DNA from: Nitrososphaerales archaeon
GTDB taxonomy: Archaea; Thermoproteota; Nitrososphaeria; Nitrososphaerales; CADDZS01
Direction: 5' to 3'
Length of the DNA: 33,939 nt
Assembly: GCA_030037995.1 (NCBI GenBank)
Contig: JASHPQ010000297.1
Coordinates: 1 to 33,939 of the forward strand
Part shown: positions 1 to 7,652 of the stretch, piece by piece
Numbering within the stretch: position 1 is the stretch's first letter
Layout: each line of letters begins with the position of its first letter
The notes under the pieces: generated by a model
Told to the model about the DNA's origin: nothing
Seen by the model: only the letters and a program-made list of their open reading frames with translations
The model's database searches: none
Position numbers and translations under genes: made by a program

Positions 1-57
1 TTGAGAATCGTCTCTGGGGTTCTTATTGCAATCCAAGGATAATATGCAACGAACCGG

Positions 58-459
58 ATGTCCGAAGAGAAGACGATAAGCGTCAATTCAAAAGCTTTCG
101 ATAAACTCACTTGGGCGAAGAAAAAGAACGAAACTTATTCTGAGGTGATTATCCGTCTTGTCTCTTCGAAACTGGATGGACTCCAGCGGAGAGGGGAAAT
201 GGAAGTCGTAACTCAGGATAACAAACGACTCATTCTGAGTGTGGAGCAAAGTCTCTGCTTGGGAGCTGAAAGCTGCGTCGCTCTTGCTCCAGAGATATTT
301 GCACTCGACTCATCACGGCTCAATAACTCGCCTCTTGGCATGAGAGAGGTGATGGATCGAGAGGTCCCCGGCGAAAAGATCCTTGCAGCCGCCCAAACGT
401 GTCCCTACAAAGCTATCAGAATTAAAGATGCTGAATCCGGAGAAATGATTTTTCCCTAG
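58..459 (+). CDS. VapB-like antitoxin domain fused to a ferredoxin-like domain
   Basis: 133 aa. Residues 1-45 read like the short VapB-type (DUF217/UPF0330) antitoxin N-terminus common in archaea, with the pattern TISVNSKAFDKL and SEVIIRLV, a ribbon-helix-helix-like DNA-binding segment. Residues 48-125 read like a small single-cluster ferredoxin: Cys67-x5-Cys73 and Cys115-Pro116. The position that would hold the fourth ligand in a 4Fe-4S protein is not Cys, so a 3Fe-4S cluster, or a 4Fe-4S cluster with a non-Cys ligand, is likely. No VapC toxin gene is adjacent. The ATG at 58 is the only good start. It could be a redox-responsive DNA-binding protein, but that is inference from the fusion. Confidence 0.8.
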   Translation: MSEEKTISVNSKAFDKLTWAKKKNETYSEVIIRLVSSKLDGLQRRGEMEVVTQDNKRLILSVEQSLCLGAESCVALAPEIFALDSSRLNNSPLGMREVMDREVPGEKILAAAQTCPYKAIRIKDAESGEMIFP

Positions 460-631
460 TATTTCATCCTTCGATGCTCGGGTTTTCCTCACTAAGTAGA
501 GATGTCCAGCCAAGACTCGAAGCCTGAAAGAATTCAATTCATCTTCCCGTTCTGAGTATCAGATTTGATGATCGCATCCCCCTTTTTATGCAACTGACAG
601 AGATCATTTCCAGTAGATTGCGGATAGGAAA

Positions 632-796
632 TTGTGTCGATCTTGCGATTCTATAACTGGGTGTGGATGCGGCTGCATTAAACCCTTCAAACGGCTTCAG
701 GCAGCAGCTAGGAAAACTCGAGCTGAGGAGGCAGTTGCTCCTTTTGCTTCGAAGTGTGATGAGTGTAATCACATGGTAACTTGGAAGATTAAATGA
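632..796 (+). CDS. Possible Cys-rich small zinc-binding protein (TTG start)
   Basis: A 54-codon frame in the 560-base gap between the ferredoxin fusion and the winged-helix gene. It has a CxxC (CRSC) at the start, a Cys-Gly cluster (CGCGC) near residue 12, and a second CxxC (CDEC) close to the end followed by NHMVTW. This spacing is what a zinc ribbon would show. The only start is a TTG at 632, preceded by AGGA at a short distance, with a T-rich TATA-like stretch near 583-590. The frame is closed upstream by a TAG at 614. It may be a real small gene or the tail of a decayed one. I do not recognise a family. The rest of 460-1019 shows nothing I can support. Confidence 0.38.
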   Translation: MCRSCDSITGCGCGCIKPFKRLQAAARKTRAEEAVAPFASKCDECNHMVTWKIK

Positions 797-1019
797 AACT
801 AGTCACAGAAACTACTTTTTTATCCGAGGTAATTATAACCGGTTTTATTCCAATAGAATTTCTCAGCTAGTTTCAAATTTTTTGGGGTGGCGAGCGCAGT
901 TCTTCCGATCTCTTTTCAGAGGGCCTGCGAAAGGATGAGGCACCTACGCTTTTCGATTTTAGGGTAAGGCGTATGTGCAGATTGGAGATTATATTTCACG
1001 ACTCTAGAGCCGCATCACT

Positions 1020-1400
1020 TCAGGGCTCAATTCGAAGAACGGCCGGAGGATCGTCATCCCAAACAGAGAGACCGTCGCCATCCAGAGAAATGCGAAGATG
1101 CTTGAATGCTCTAATGAACTTCTCGTACTTCTTGCCTGAGTCGGTCAACACTACTTCGGCTATTGTCAGCAAGCCCATGTCTCTTAGAGCGTGCACATCT
1201 CTGTAACCAGTAGCTAAAGGGATTCCAGTTTCAGAACATATTTCTTCAACAGACTTGGCTTTCATGGCGGTGCTCGCCAGTATCTTTCTCTGCGAGGGAT
1301 TTGAAATAGCTTTTGAAACTGCTTCTGCCACTTCTGGTTCGAGCTTCTTCATCATTTCCAGAGCCAGCATAGGTTCATCTGGTAAGTACTTATTGGTCAC
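1020..1400 (-). CDS. Winged-helix (ArsR-like) transcriptional regulator
   Basis: 126 aa from a GTG start at 1400. Residues 28-85 form a winged-helix pattern: AISNPSQRKILASTAMKAKS, then VEEICSETGIPLATGYRDVHALRDMGLL as the helix-turn-helix, then a short wing. The C-terminal part (FIRAFKHLRISLDGDGLSVWDDD) is short and acidic with no recognisable ligand domain. Small single-domain regulators of this kind are numerous in TACK archaea and their targets cannot be read from sequence. A CCCG-N8-CGGG inverted repeat lies just upstream of its start and may be its own operator. Confidence 0.82.
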   Translation of the reverse strand: MTNKYLPDEPMLALEMMKKLEPEVAEAVSKAISNPSQRKILASTAMKAKSVEEICSETGIPLATGYRDVHALRDMGLLTIAEVVLTDSGKKYEKFIRAFKHLRISLDGDGLSVWDDDPPAVLRIEP

Positions 1401-1403
1401 AAT

Positions 1404-1419
1404 CCCGCACCCATTCGGG
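1404..1419. promoter_or_regulatory. CCCG-N8-CGGG inverted repeat upstream of the winged-helix gene
   Basis: A 4-bp perfect inverted repeat with an 8-nt spacer, 3 bases upstream of the GTG start of the regulator on the minus strand. The same ATCCCG-N8-CGGG pattern recurs at 7286-7301, upstream of another small winged-helix gene. Short arms like these can arise by chance, so an operator role is only a suggestion. Confidence 0.25.
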
Positions 1420-1547
1420 ACTTACTGATCTATCTCGCAATAAAAAAGTCACGTTGAGGAAACAAATTCTACAAATCTGTTAGAGCATAAATACCCCGGT
1501 GCACTGGAAACAAGATCATGCTTCTAATTTCGTTATGTTTCGATAGC

Positions 1548-1557
1548 TATCTTATTA
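1548..1557 (+). promoter_or_regulatory. TATA box for the CBS-domain gene
   Basis: The AT-rich stretch TATCTTATTA is centred about 30 bases upstream of the ATG at 1583. That is the spacing expected for a leaderless archaeal transcript starting at or next to that ATG. It is too close (12 bases) to serve an ATG at 1565, so it decides the start of the gene. Confidence 0.55.
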
Positions 1558-1582
1558 GATACTGATGATATTGTACTCTAAA

Positions 1583-2041
1583 ATGTCAAATCCCTTGATA
1601 CCCCAAGTCCGTGATTGCATGACTGCTCAAGTGACGACTCTTGATGTCTCAGACACCGTCTTTGATGCCGCGGAAGCCATAATTCACCATTCGGTTGGCT
1701 GCGTAGTCGTGATGCGAAACGACGACATTGCCGGGATTCTCACGAAGGGAGATGTTATCAAGAGTTCTCTTTTGTCGGATCAGGACCCGAAGAAAACAAA
1801 ACTCTCGTCGGTAATGGTGACCCCCGTAATTTCGGTCAGTCCGGACAGCAGTCTGGAGGAGGCTGCAAAGATCATGTCTAACAGACACGTTTCAAAGCTC
1901 CCAGTAATCGATGACGAGTCGGGATTGCTTGTAGGAATCCTCACTTCAACGGACGTGATGCGTGTTGAGCCCAAATATGTCGAATACCTCACCGATCTGA
2001 TAAAGTCAAAATCCACATCAGGACAAGACGATCGTGGGTAG
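1583..2041 (+). CDS. CBS-domain pair protein
   Basis: 152 aa from the ATG at 1583 (an upstream in-frame ATG at 1565 is less likely, see the TATA box). Two CBS domains fill the protein. The first covers about residues 7-60 (VRDCMTAQVTTLDVSDTVFD to VGCVVVMRNDDIAGILTKGDV). The second covers about 74-130 (MVTPVISVSPDSSLEEAAKIM to LPVIDDESGLLVGILTSTDVM). CBS pairs bind adenosyl ligands such as AMP, ATP or SAM and usually act as energy or ligand sensors. There is no fused catalytic or DNA-binding domain, so the partner is unknown. It converges on the arginine deiminase gene. Confidence 0.9.
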   Translation: MSNPLIPQVRDCMTAQVTTLDVSDTVFDAAEAIIHHSVGCVVVMRNDDIAGILTKGDVIKSSLLSDQDPKKTKLSSVMVTPVISVSPDSSLEEAAKIMSNRHVSKLPVIDDESGLLVGILTSTDVMRVEPKYVEYLTDLIKSKSTSGQDDRG

Positions 2042-2094
2042 GATTTGAGAAGACGCTAGATTTCTGCCTCGCTAAATGAATCACTGTACCAGAA

Positions 2095-3399
2095 TCAATT
2101 CCGCTCCAAGGCAGCCGTCATACAGTGGGCGCCTCCGTAGCCACCAGTCAAATTTGTCATGACAATTCCTAGCGCGTCTATGTTGTGCTCGTAGATCTCT
2201 TTCTTGTGTGGGAAGAAACCTCCCGCATCCTTCAGGTCTTGGTAGTCCTTCCTGGCCTGCTCCAGAAGCTTTCCATATCTGTGTGGATCCTCTTTTGCCT
2301 TCGAGGTTAGGTTCTCAAGAACATTCTTTATCTCCCGGTCCACCTCGATGGCGAGAATCTGGCCGTCTTTGATGCAGAGAAAATTCGAGGCGTAACATAA
2401 CTGCTCCAAAGTTGTCAAGTTCATAATTTCAAAACCCTTATTCTTGATATAGTCGTGCAGTGTAGTTTCTGGTTCAGATTTCATGTACGCATTCTCACCT
2501 TCACGTTGATAGACTTCGACCTTGGCTCGTTTGAGTAATAGCTCTGAGCCGACTGCGACTCCGCTGCTTGCTATGTTGAAATAAGTGTCCACATGCATAT
2601 CGATCATCGGGTCGATCTCGTCGTCAGGAATCAGCGGATGACTAGGTTGATGGACCACAGCTACCTCGTCAAAATTCAAGCCGAATTCGAGCATCTGATT
2701 TGCGCCGTCGCGATTGGTCCTATCGCCGAGGCCGAGCAGAGCGAAATCCTTCAATGGAATGAAATCCCCGCCTTCAAATGTTCCAGGAGCTTCGGTTTCG
2801 TGTACTATTTTCTCTCCAAGCGTTTCCCAGATAAACCGGGTTAATGCCGGTTCACCCGCTCTTTGCGGTTTCGACATCCGTGATAGGTAGATTCCCTTGT
2901 CAGTTACTGCCTGCTGGTCTCTCATGAAGTAGAGGTTTGCAACCGGATCTTCTTCAGTTACGCCCAAATGAATCGCTCTTGCAGCTCTTCCTCCCTTTTC
3001 CAAGTCCAGTGTCGGATGAAGTAATAGTAGATTGAAAAAGTGACCAGAATCGTACAACTTCGATCCTTCCGAGACCTGCTTTTTGGCTTCAGCGACGACC
3101 TGTTCGTTACCGGTGAAATTCAGATCGTTCAGGCCGGCCGAGACAAGCTTCTTCCTGACTTCTGGCTTCCTGTCAGCCAGTTCAAGGAGTCTTTCCTTGA
3201 TCCGAAATACATCGATTCCGAACTCGTGTTTGAGGGTGTATTCTAGCCTCTCGTGCTCCATCCTTGCAGCGTATCTATTGAACACTCTCTCGTAAAGGAA
3301 AGCTTCAGGTGCCAACAGGCCGAAGAACATTTCAATTCCCGGCCGGTGTATTGCCACGCGCCTGAGCCTGTCGAATTCGGCTCTAATTCTCGCTACCAA
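2095..3399 (-). CDS. arcA: Arginine deiminase
   Basis: 434 aa. Catalyses L-arginine + H2O to citrulline + NH3. The guanidino-modifying motifs are present: FMRDQ (Asp161), FEGGD (Glu209, Asp212), MHVDTYF (His269, Asp271) and the C-terminal nucleophile in GGAHCMT (Cys426). Bacterial enzymes usually read FTRDP and MHLDTVF at the same places, so this is a divergent member; a related guanidine substrate cannot be fully excluded. It lies 18 bases downstream of ornithine carbamoyltransferase on the same strand, which supports an arginine catabolic role. Citrulline would be phosphorolysed to ornithine and carbamoyl phosphate by the neighbour. Confidence 0.88.
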   Translation of the reverse strand: MVARIRAEFDRLRRVAIHRPGIEMFFGLLAPEAFLYERVFNRYAARMEHERLEYTLKHEFGIDVFRIKERLLELADRKPEVRKKLVSAGLNDLNFTGNEQVVAEAKKQVSEGSKLYDSGHFFNLLLLHPTLDLEKGGRAARAIHLGVTEEDPVANLYFMRDQQAVTDKGIYLSRMSKPQRAGEPALTRFIWETLGEKIVHETEAPGTFEGGDFIPLKDFALLGLGDRTNRDGANQMLEFGLNFDEVAVVHQPSHPLIPDDEIDPMIDMHVDTYFNIASSGVAVGSELLLKRAKVEVYQREGENAYMKSEPETTLHDYIKNKGFEIMNLTTLEQLCYASNFLCIKDGQILAIEVDREIKNVLENLTSKAKEDPHRYGKLLEQARKDYQDLKDAGGFFPHKKEIYEHNIDALGIVMTNLTGGYGGAHCMTAALERN

Positions 3400-3417
3400 T
3401 TTCTTTCACTTACCATT

Positions 3418-4341
3418 CTATTTTCTCAGGAAAAACTCCAGAACAGCTCCCGCGCCGTGAAGCTTATTCCCCGCCTGCTGCCAGACGATTGACTGCTTTC
3501 CCTCGATAACATCGTCTGTGATTTCCAGACCCCGGTGCGCTGGAAGACAGTGCATTACGACAGCGTCGGGCTTAGCCAGCTTCAAGAGCTGGGCGTTGAC
3601 CTGGTATCCCGCGAATGCTTTCATCCGCTTTTCTCTCTCTGCTTCTTCTCCCATGCTTACCCAGACATCGGTATACAGGACGTCAGCGTCCGTAGCTGCC
3701 TCGCTAGTGCTATTTGTGACCACCAATGAGGAGCCAGTAACCTTGGCGTTCAACCGAGCTCTTTCTAGGATCTCGTCATTTGGTTCGAATCCTTTAGGGC
3801 AGGCCACCGATAGGTTCATTCCCATCATCGCGGCTCCTAGTAGCAGAGAATTGCAGACGTTGTCACCATCCCCGACGTATGCTATTTTCAGCCCTCTCAA
3901 CTTGCCCTTGACTTCTTGAATCGTGAAAAAGTCCGACACGATCTGCGTCGGGTGTTCCAAATCGCTTAAGCCATTTATGACTGGGATCCCGGAATAGAGA
4001 GATAGCTGATAAATGGTGTCGTGCGCGAATACTCTCCCTACTATCCCGTCCATGTCGGAACCCAGTACTCGAGCAGTGTCCTTGATGGGCTCTCCCCTGC
4101 TCAGCTGAAGCTCTTGGGATGAAAAGTAAAGCGGGTCCCCGCCGAGCCGGAGGGTTGCAACCTCGAAAGCTGCGATAGTTCTAGTGGAGGGCTTTTCAAA
4201 GAGAAGACAGATGACATGGTCAGCGAGAGTTGCAATCTTCTCTCCGGAGTTAATGCTCGCCTTAAGGCTCTTGGTCCGCGATAGGATCGTATCCATTTCT
4301 AGGGCGGAGATGTCTGAAACTGATAGGAAAGATCGACTCAT
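3418..4341 (-). CDS. argF: Ornithine carbamoyltransferase
   Basis: 307 aa, full length. Carries the carbamoyl-phosphate motif STRT (52-55) within FEKPSTRT, HPTQ (130-133), DVWVSMGEE near 225, and the ornithine/catalytic HCLP (264-267) in MHCLPAHRG. It catalyses carbamoyl phosphate + ornithine to citrulline + phosphate in arginine synthesis, or the reverse in the arginine deiminase route (arcB). Being co-transcribed with arginine deiminase suggests the catabolic direction. Its ATG overlaps the stop of an upstream 45-aa ORF by 4 bases, so translation is probably coupled. Confidence 0.93.
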   Translation of the reverse strand: MSRSFLSVSDISALEMDTILSRTKSLKASINSGEKIATLADHVICLLFEKPSTRTIAAFEVATLRLGGDPLYFSSQELQLSRGEPIKDTARVLGSDMDGIVGRVFAHDTIYQLSLYSGIPVINGLSDLEHPTQIVSDFFTIQEVKGKLRGLKIAYVGDGDNVCNSLLLGAAMMGMNLSVACPKGFEPNDEILERARLNAKVTGSSLVVTNSTSEAATDADVLYTDVWVSMGEEAEREKRMKAFAGYQVNAQLLKLAKPDAVVMHCLPAHRGLEITDDVIEGKQSIVWQQAGNKLHGAGAVLEFFLRK

Positions 4342-4475
4342 ACAGCGAAGACCTTCAAGTTTGCCGGAACAAGATCCCTTCCGAACTTGATTTCTTTATT
4401 CATTTGCGCAACTCTTTTCAGAATCGATTCTACATGATACCACGAAGAGACGCCTAGGGAAAGAGTGCTTCTCAT
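4338..4475 (-). CDS. Small 45-aa ORF coupled to ornithine carbamoyltransferase
   Basis: A 45-codon frame whose TGA overlaps the ATG of the carbamoyltransferase gene (ATGA, 4-bp overlap). Its sequence is protein-like, with a helix-forming segment (HVESILKRVAQMNKEIKF) and a hydrophobic C-terminus. The AT-rich box at about 4501-4510 sits 26-30 bases upstream of its ATG, as in a leaderless transcript, so this would be the first gene of the arc operon. It could be a small regulatory protein or a leader peptide. I do not recognise a family. Confidence 0.5.
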   Translation of the reverse strand: MRSTLSLGVSSWYHVESILKRVAQMNKEIKFGRDLVPANLKVFAV

Positions 4476-4496
4476 GATTCTGACTCAACTGCCTTC

Positions 4497-4747
4497 CTAC
4501 GTTTTTAATTCGACTAGTTCAGCAGTGTTGGCCCAGAAGAACATTAACACCGAGAATATGGTTACTAGTGCTCTGTCGTACGGCACGGGTGTATATCCGA
4601 GCGGGCCGGATAGATAGGACACCGAAGTGATGAAGTCTCAATATCTCGAGCCTGATAATGCCGCCTGCTCCCAGCCCTACGAGCCTTAGACCTAGTTCCT
4701 TCTTGGATGCTGGTTTTTCTCCTGCTTTGTGACTGAGTCGACTGCAT
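4497..4747 (-). pseudogene. Small membrane protein gene with two +1 frameshifts
   Basis: Three consecutive frames of the minus strand each hold one piece of a protein-like sequence. The first frame gives MQSTQSQSRR. The second gives KPASKKELGLRLVGLGAGG and on to EIL. The third gives DFITSVSYLSGPLGYTPVPY followed by a membrane segment ALVTIFSVLMFFWANTA and the end AELVELKT. Removing one A from the AAAAA run (about 4715) and one base near 4640 restores an unbroken 82-aa frame, and the span of 251 bases equals 83 codons plus 2. One clear transmembrane helix lies near residues 59-75. Either a recent pseudogene or two sequencing errors. Family not recognised. Confidence 0.65.
4501..4510 (-). promoter_or_regulatory. 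Likely TATA box for the arginine catabolic operon
   Basis: Read on the minus strand this is an AATTAAAAAC stretch, 26-30 bases upstream of the ATG of the 45-aa ORF that heads the operon. It overlaps the 3' end of the frameshifted membrane-protein gene. Confidence 0.4.
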
Positions 4748-4828
4748 TACTCGCTCATCTATCTTTGAAAATCGTGCATTGATTATTTAATCCCCGAAGA
4801 CGATCCTCCACATCGGAGAAGAGCGGTA

Positions 4829-4848
4829 GATTATCAGAAATGATAATC
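4829..4848. repeat. Perfect 8-bp inverted repeat upstream of the pyruvate-kinase-like gene
   Basis: GATTATCA, a GAAA spacer, then TGATAATC. It lies about 80 bases upstream of the TTG at 4927 and about 80 bases upstream of the minus-strand pseudogene start, in the intergenic region between divergent genes. With a 4-nt spacer it could be a regulator site or a GAAA-loop hairpin in RNA. Confidence 0.5.
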
Positions 4849-4926
4849 GGAAATTCCCTTTTATCTCCGGGAGACGGATATTTGTGTAGGCGCCATTTTT
4901 TTGGATAAGCTGCCGATGATATCGAA

Positions 4927-6885
4927 TTGAGCGGAAATCAAGATCCGGAAATAGGTGTGCATGCGAGGGAAGAAGTCGGCAAATCATTATACCAACTGTA
5001 TTCCGATGTATTGAAGAAGTCCGAAAAAGCCGCTCTGGAGCTTCCGATAGCTAAGAATTCAAGAAATGATTACAGCAGGGACAATCTCCTTTCCTATCTC
5101 GCTCTCAGGGAGAAAGACTTGTCCGGATTGCAGATCTCGCTCTCGAGCCTTGGATTGTCCTCGCTAGGGAGGCTTGAGGACGATGTACTCCTTAGCATAG
5201 AGCAAGTATTAGAGCATCTGGGTTATTCCCCAATGCAGACGACTCTGCAAAAGCCGTCATTCACTCTGGCGAATTCTATTCTTGAGGAAAGAAGCAAGCG
5301 CCTCTTGGGTCGGCCTCGCGAGGGCAGAAAGACGCGAATCATGGTAACGCTCGACTCCCCTTACATTTTCCAGCCCGAACTTTTGGAGCAGCTTCTGATT
5401 TCCGGGATGGATATCGCGAGGATAAATTGTGCTCACGATTCTGAAAGGGAATGGTTGATGCTGATCAACGCTATTCGTGCTGCCGAGGAGAGGTTGGATC
5501 AGCGAGGAAAAAAAGTCGGAAGGACGTGCAGGATATTGATGGATCTCGCTGGTCCTAAAATCCGAACTGGCTCACTGGCACTGGAAGCGCGGCCACTGAA
5601 ATTGTCGGTCCCAAAGGACTTTGCCGGAAAAACAGTGAGGATGCTCGAAGGCCTGCTGGACTGCGAAGCCTCCATAACGGAGGCCTTAAGTCTGACAGGG
5701 ATGATGCCCGGTTTTACCGTTTCTCTCAAGGACAAACCTAGTCTCTCGAATCTGACAGTGGGAGAAAGGCTGCGGTTCGAAGACGCAAGGGGTAGGCCGC
5801 GAATATTCGTGATTCTTCAGAAACTTACTCAATCGAAGGTGAGAATCGGTCTTGCTAGAACAGCTTACTTGAATGAAGGGATCGAATTGCAATCAGAAAG
5901 CGGGGGCAAGTTCGTGATAGGGGAGATCAAGCCCCAGCCTGTCGACCTGAGCGTCAAGTTGGGCGATAAGATTAGGCTCTATCGAGATCCCTCAAGGCTT
6001 GGAACTCCCGCCATTGGGGATCAACCGGCCGGAATCAGCTGTTCTCTCCCAGAGGCACTCACTTTTGTGAAAACTGGAGAGCGCGTCTATATTGACGACG
6101 GCAAGATCGGCGGAATTGTCCGCGATGTAAATGACGAGTTCTTGGAGCTGGAAATACTTTCACCTTCAGAAGGCTCGATTTCAATAAAGTCAGAAAAGGG
6201 CTTGAATTTTCCAGACTCGGCGATTAATTTGCCCGCCCTGACAGGAGAAGATGAGAAAAATCTCGATTTCGTGACCACCCATGCAACAGCCGTCGGACTC
6301 TCTTTCGTGCATCGACTGTCAGACCTCGAATCGCTCCACAATGTTCTGGTAAGACTGGGTCACGACGATTTCGGAATCATCGCAAAAATCGAGACTAGGG
6401 AATCAGTTCATAGACTAGGAGAGATTCTCCTTGGGGGACTCAACTTGCCAAACTTCGGAGTTTTAATCGCGAGGGGAGATCTTGCAGTCGAGGTAGGCTT
6501 CGAGAATCTCGCGTTCGTCCAGGAAGATATCCTCTGTATGTGCGAAGCTGCCCACGTCCCCGTCGTCATCGCAACTCAGGTTCTGGAAACGCTGGCCAAG
6601 AGTGGGCTGCCCACGCGTGCCGAGATCACGGATGCGGCGATGGGAATACGAGCGGAGTGCGTCATGCTTAACAAAGGACCGCATATTCTGGATGCTCTTC
6701 GAACTCTCGCGAATCTTCTCTCGATTGAGGAAAAGCATCAGCTGAAGAAAAGACAGATTTTCAAAGAGTTCACAGAACAATTTGGGATCTTTGATAGATC
6801 GCAGTCGGCAGCCAATACTCAGTTAGCTCAACGTAAGATAAGCCCGGAAACAATGGGCCCGGGCTCCGCCCCCTTGGCTGCCTAA
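4927..6885 (+). CDS. Long-form pyruvate-kinase-like protein
   Basis: 652 aa from a TTG at 4927; a GTG at 4957 is an alternative. Residues 1-130 are an N-terminal extension (LLSYLALREKDLSGLQ, LGLSSLGRLEDDVL) seen in long bacterial pyruvate kinase homologues, not in classical ones. The kinase core follows: RINCAHD (165-171, for RxNxSH), MDLAGPKIRTG (205-215), VYIDDG (388-392), IIAKIE with the catalytic-type Lys487, ARGDLAVE (515-522), and ATQVLETL/PTRAEITDAA (549-571). The usual C-terminal regulatory domain is absent. It would convert phosphoenolpyruvate and ADP to pyruvate and ATP, but activity is unproven because NCAHD replaces the usual NFSHG. Probably acquired from bacteria (inference). Confidence 0.82.
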   Translation: MSGNQDPEIGVHAREEVGKSLYQLYSDVLKKSEKAALELPIAKNSRNDYSRDNLLSYLALREKDLSGLQISLSSLGLSSLGRLEDDVLLSIEQVLEHLGYSPMQTTLQKPSFTLANSILEERSKRLLGRPREGRKTRIMVTLDSPYIFQPELLEQLLISGMDIARINCAHDSEREWLMLINAIRAAEERLDQRGKKVGRTCRILMDLAGPKIRTGSLALEARPLKLSVPKDFAGKTVRMLEGLLDCEASITEALSLTGMMPGFTVSLKDKPSLSNLTVGERLRFEDARGRPRIFVILQKLTQSKVRIGLARTAYLNEGIELQSESGGKFVIGEIKPQPVDLSVKLGDKIRLYRDPSRLGTPAIGDQPAGISCSLPEALTFVKTGERVYIDDGKIGGIVRDVNDEFLELEILSPSEGSISIKSEKGLNFPDSAINLPALTGEDEKNLDFVTTHATAVGLSFVHRLSDLESLHNVLVRLGHDDFGIIAKIETRESVHRLGEILLGGLNLPNFGVLIARGDLAVEVGFENLAFVQEDILCMCEAAHVPVVIATQVLETLAKSGLPTRAEITDAAMGIRAECVMLNKGPHILDALRTLANLLSIEEKHQLKKRQIFKEFTEQFGIFDRSQSAANTQLAQRKISPETMGPGSAPLAA

Positions 6886-6977
6886 TCTTCTGACTGGCCT
6901 TCAAAAAGGTCGAATCGCGCGCTAACAGGGCTCTAACGGAAAACGCCGGTACGACGATCTCTTGATTTTCTAATTAC

Positions 6978-7238
6978 TTACATCGCATTTCTTTCCAGAG
7001 CCTCAAGTCCTCTTTTGGTAATCGCGGACACTATCTCCTCGTCTATCCCCAAATATTGAGCTATAAAATACACCAATCCTTCATAATGCAGAATATGCAA
7101 ACAATCCAGTACTTTGCGTCGATCAAAAGAAAGTACAGTCTGAATTTCAGTAGAAGACAGAGATACTTTTCCCCTGTGGAATTCTAGTATTTGCCATTCG
7201 TCCGCAGAGAGATCCGGCGTTTGCGAGGTCGCTAACAT
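6978..7238 (-). CDS. Small winged-helix-like protein
   Basis: 86 aa. A helix-rich N-terminal part (SADEWQILEFHRGKVSLSS) is followed by a helix-turn-helix-like run (STEIQTVLSFDRRKVLDCLHILHYEGLV) and a C-terminal helix (KRGLEALERN). This is the layout of single-domain archaeal winged-helix regulators. It is transcribed away from the archaellum operon and could be a local regulator, but nothing beyond position supports that. A TATA-like TTTTTATTAG lies about 15-20 bases before its start. Confidence 0.6.
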   Translation of the reverse strand: MLATSQTPDLSADEWQILEFHRGKVSLSSTEIQTVLSFDRRKVLDCLHILHYEGLVYFIAQYLGIDEEIVSAITKRGLEALERNAM

Positions 7239-7652
7239 GGAATGTTCCTAATAAAAAGTAGTCTTCCGTCCCCATTATAATTTATCCCGTATATGTTCGG
7301 GTAAAGGAGAATCGGTGCAATAAACAAATCGCACATTCAACAATACTCAAAAAAGCCAGCCAAACCTCTGTCATATTAGAACTCGAGAGACCTTCCCATA
7401 CGCAACTACTTTGGTTACTCGATCGGGAGTAGGTTTCATAGCAATCTTATTCAGCTCACGACAGATGTTCTAATCTTTCGTTTTGCGCACGAGCCGATTT
7501 CCATCCTTTGTTCCATCGAGTCTCAATTCTAGATTCAGATTTTAGAGCAACCCTCTGTTTCTCGAGAGGATCCGGGTCGATTAGAGTAGTGGTTCAAATT
7601 CACTCTCGACAAGCGATATTATACAACCTGAGATATTCGATTCACGAAACAT
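7239..7652. other. Intergenic region upstream of the archaellin gene
   Basis: No gene found on either strand. It holds a CCCG-N8-CGGG inverted repeat at 7286-7301, the heptamer TCGAGAG at 7383-7389 and 7562-7568 with its complement CTCTCGA at 7603-7609, and the archaellin promoter. A T-arm-like run near 7590-7605 (AGTGGTTCAAATTCACT) resembles a tRNA 3' half, but no matching acceptor and anticodon arms exist. Confidence 0.5.
7615..7624 (+). promoter_or_regulatory. Archaellin promoter TATA box
   Basis: GATATTATAC is centred about 33 bases upstream of the archaellin ATG at 7653, giving a predicted start site near 7646-7648 and a very short leader. Confidence 0.55.

Noticed and set aside
7562-7610. 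tRNA-like T-arm (AGTGGTTCAAATTCACT) with flanking TCGAGAG/CTCTCGA
   Set aside because: The flanking arms are only 34 bases apart, leaving no room for D and anticodon arms. It cannot be a tRNA; at most a tRNA-like fragment or chance.
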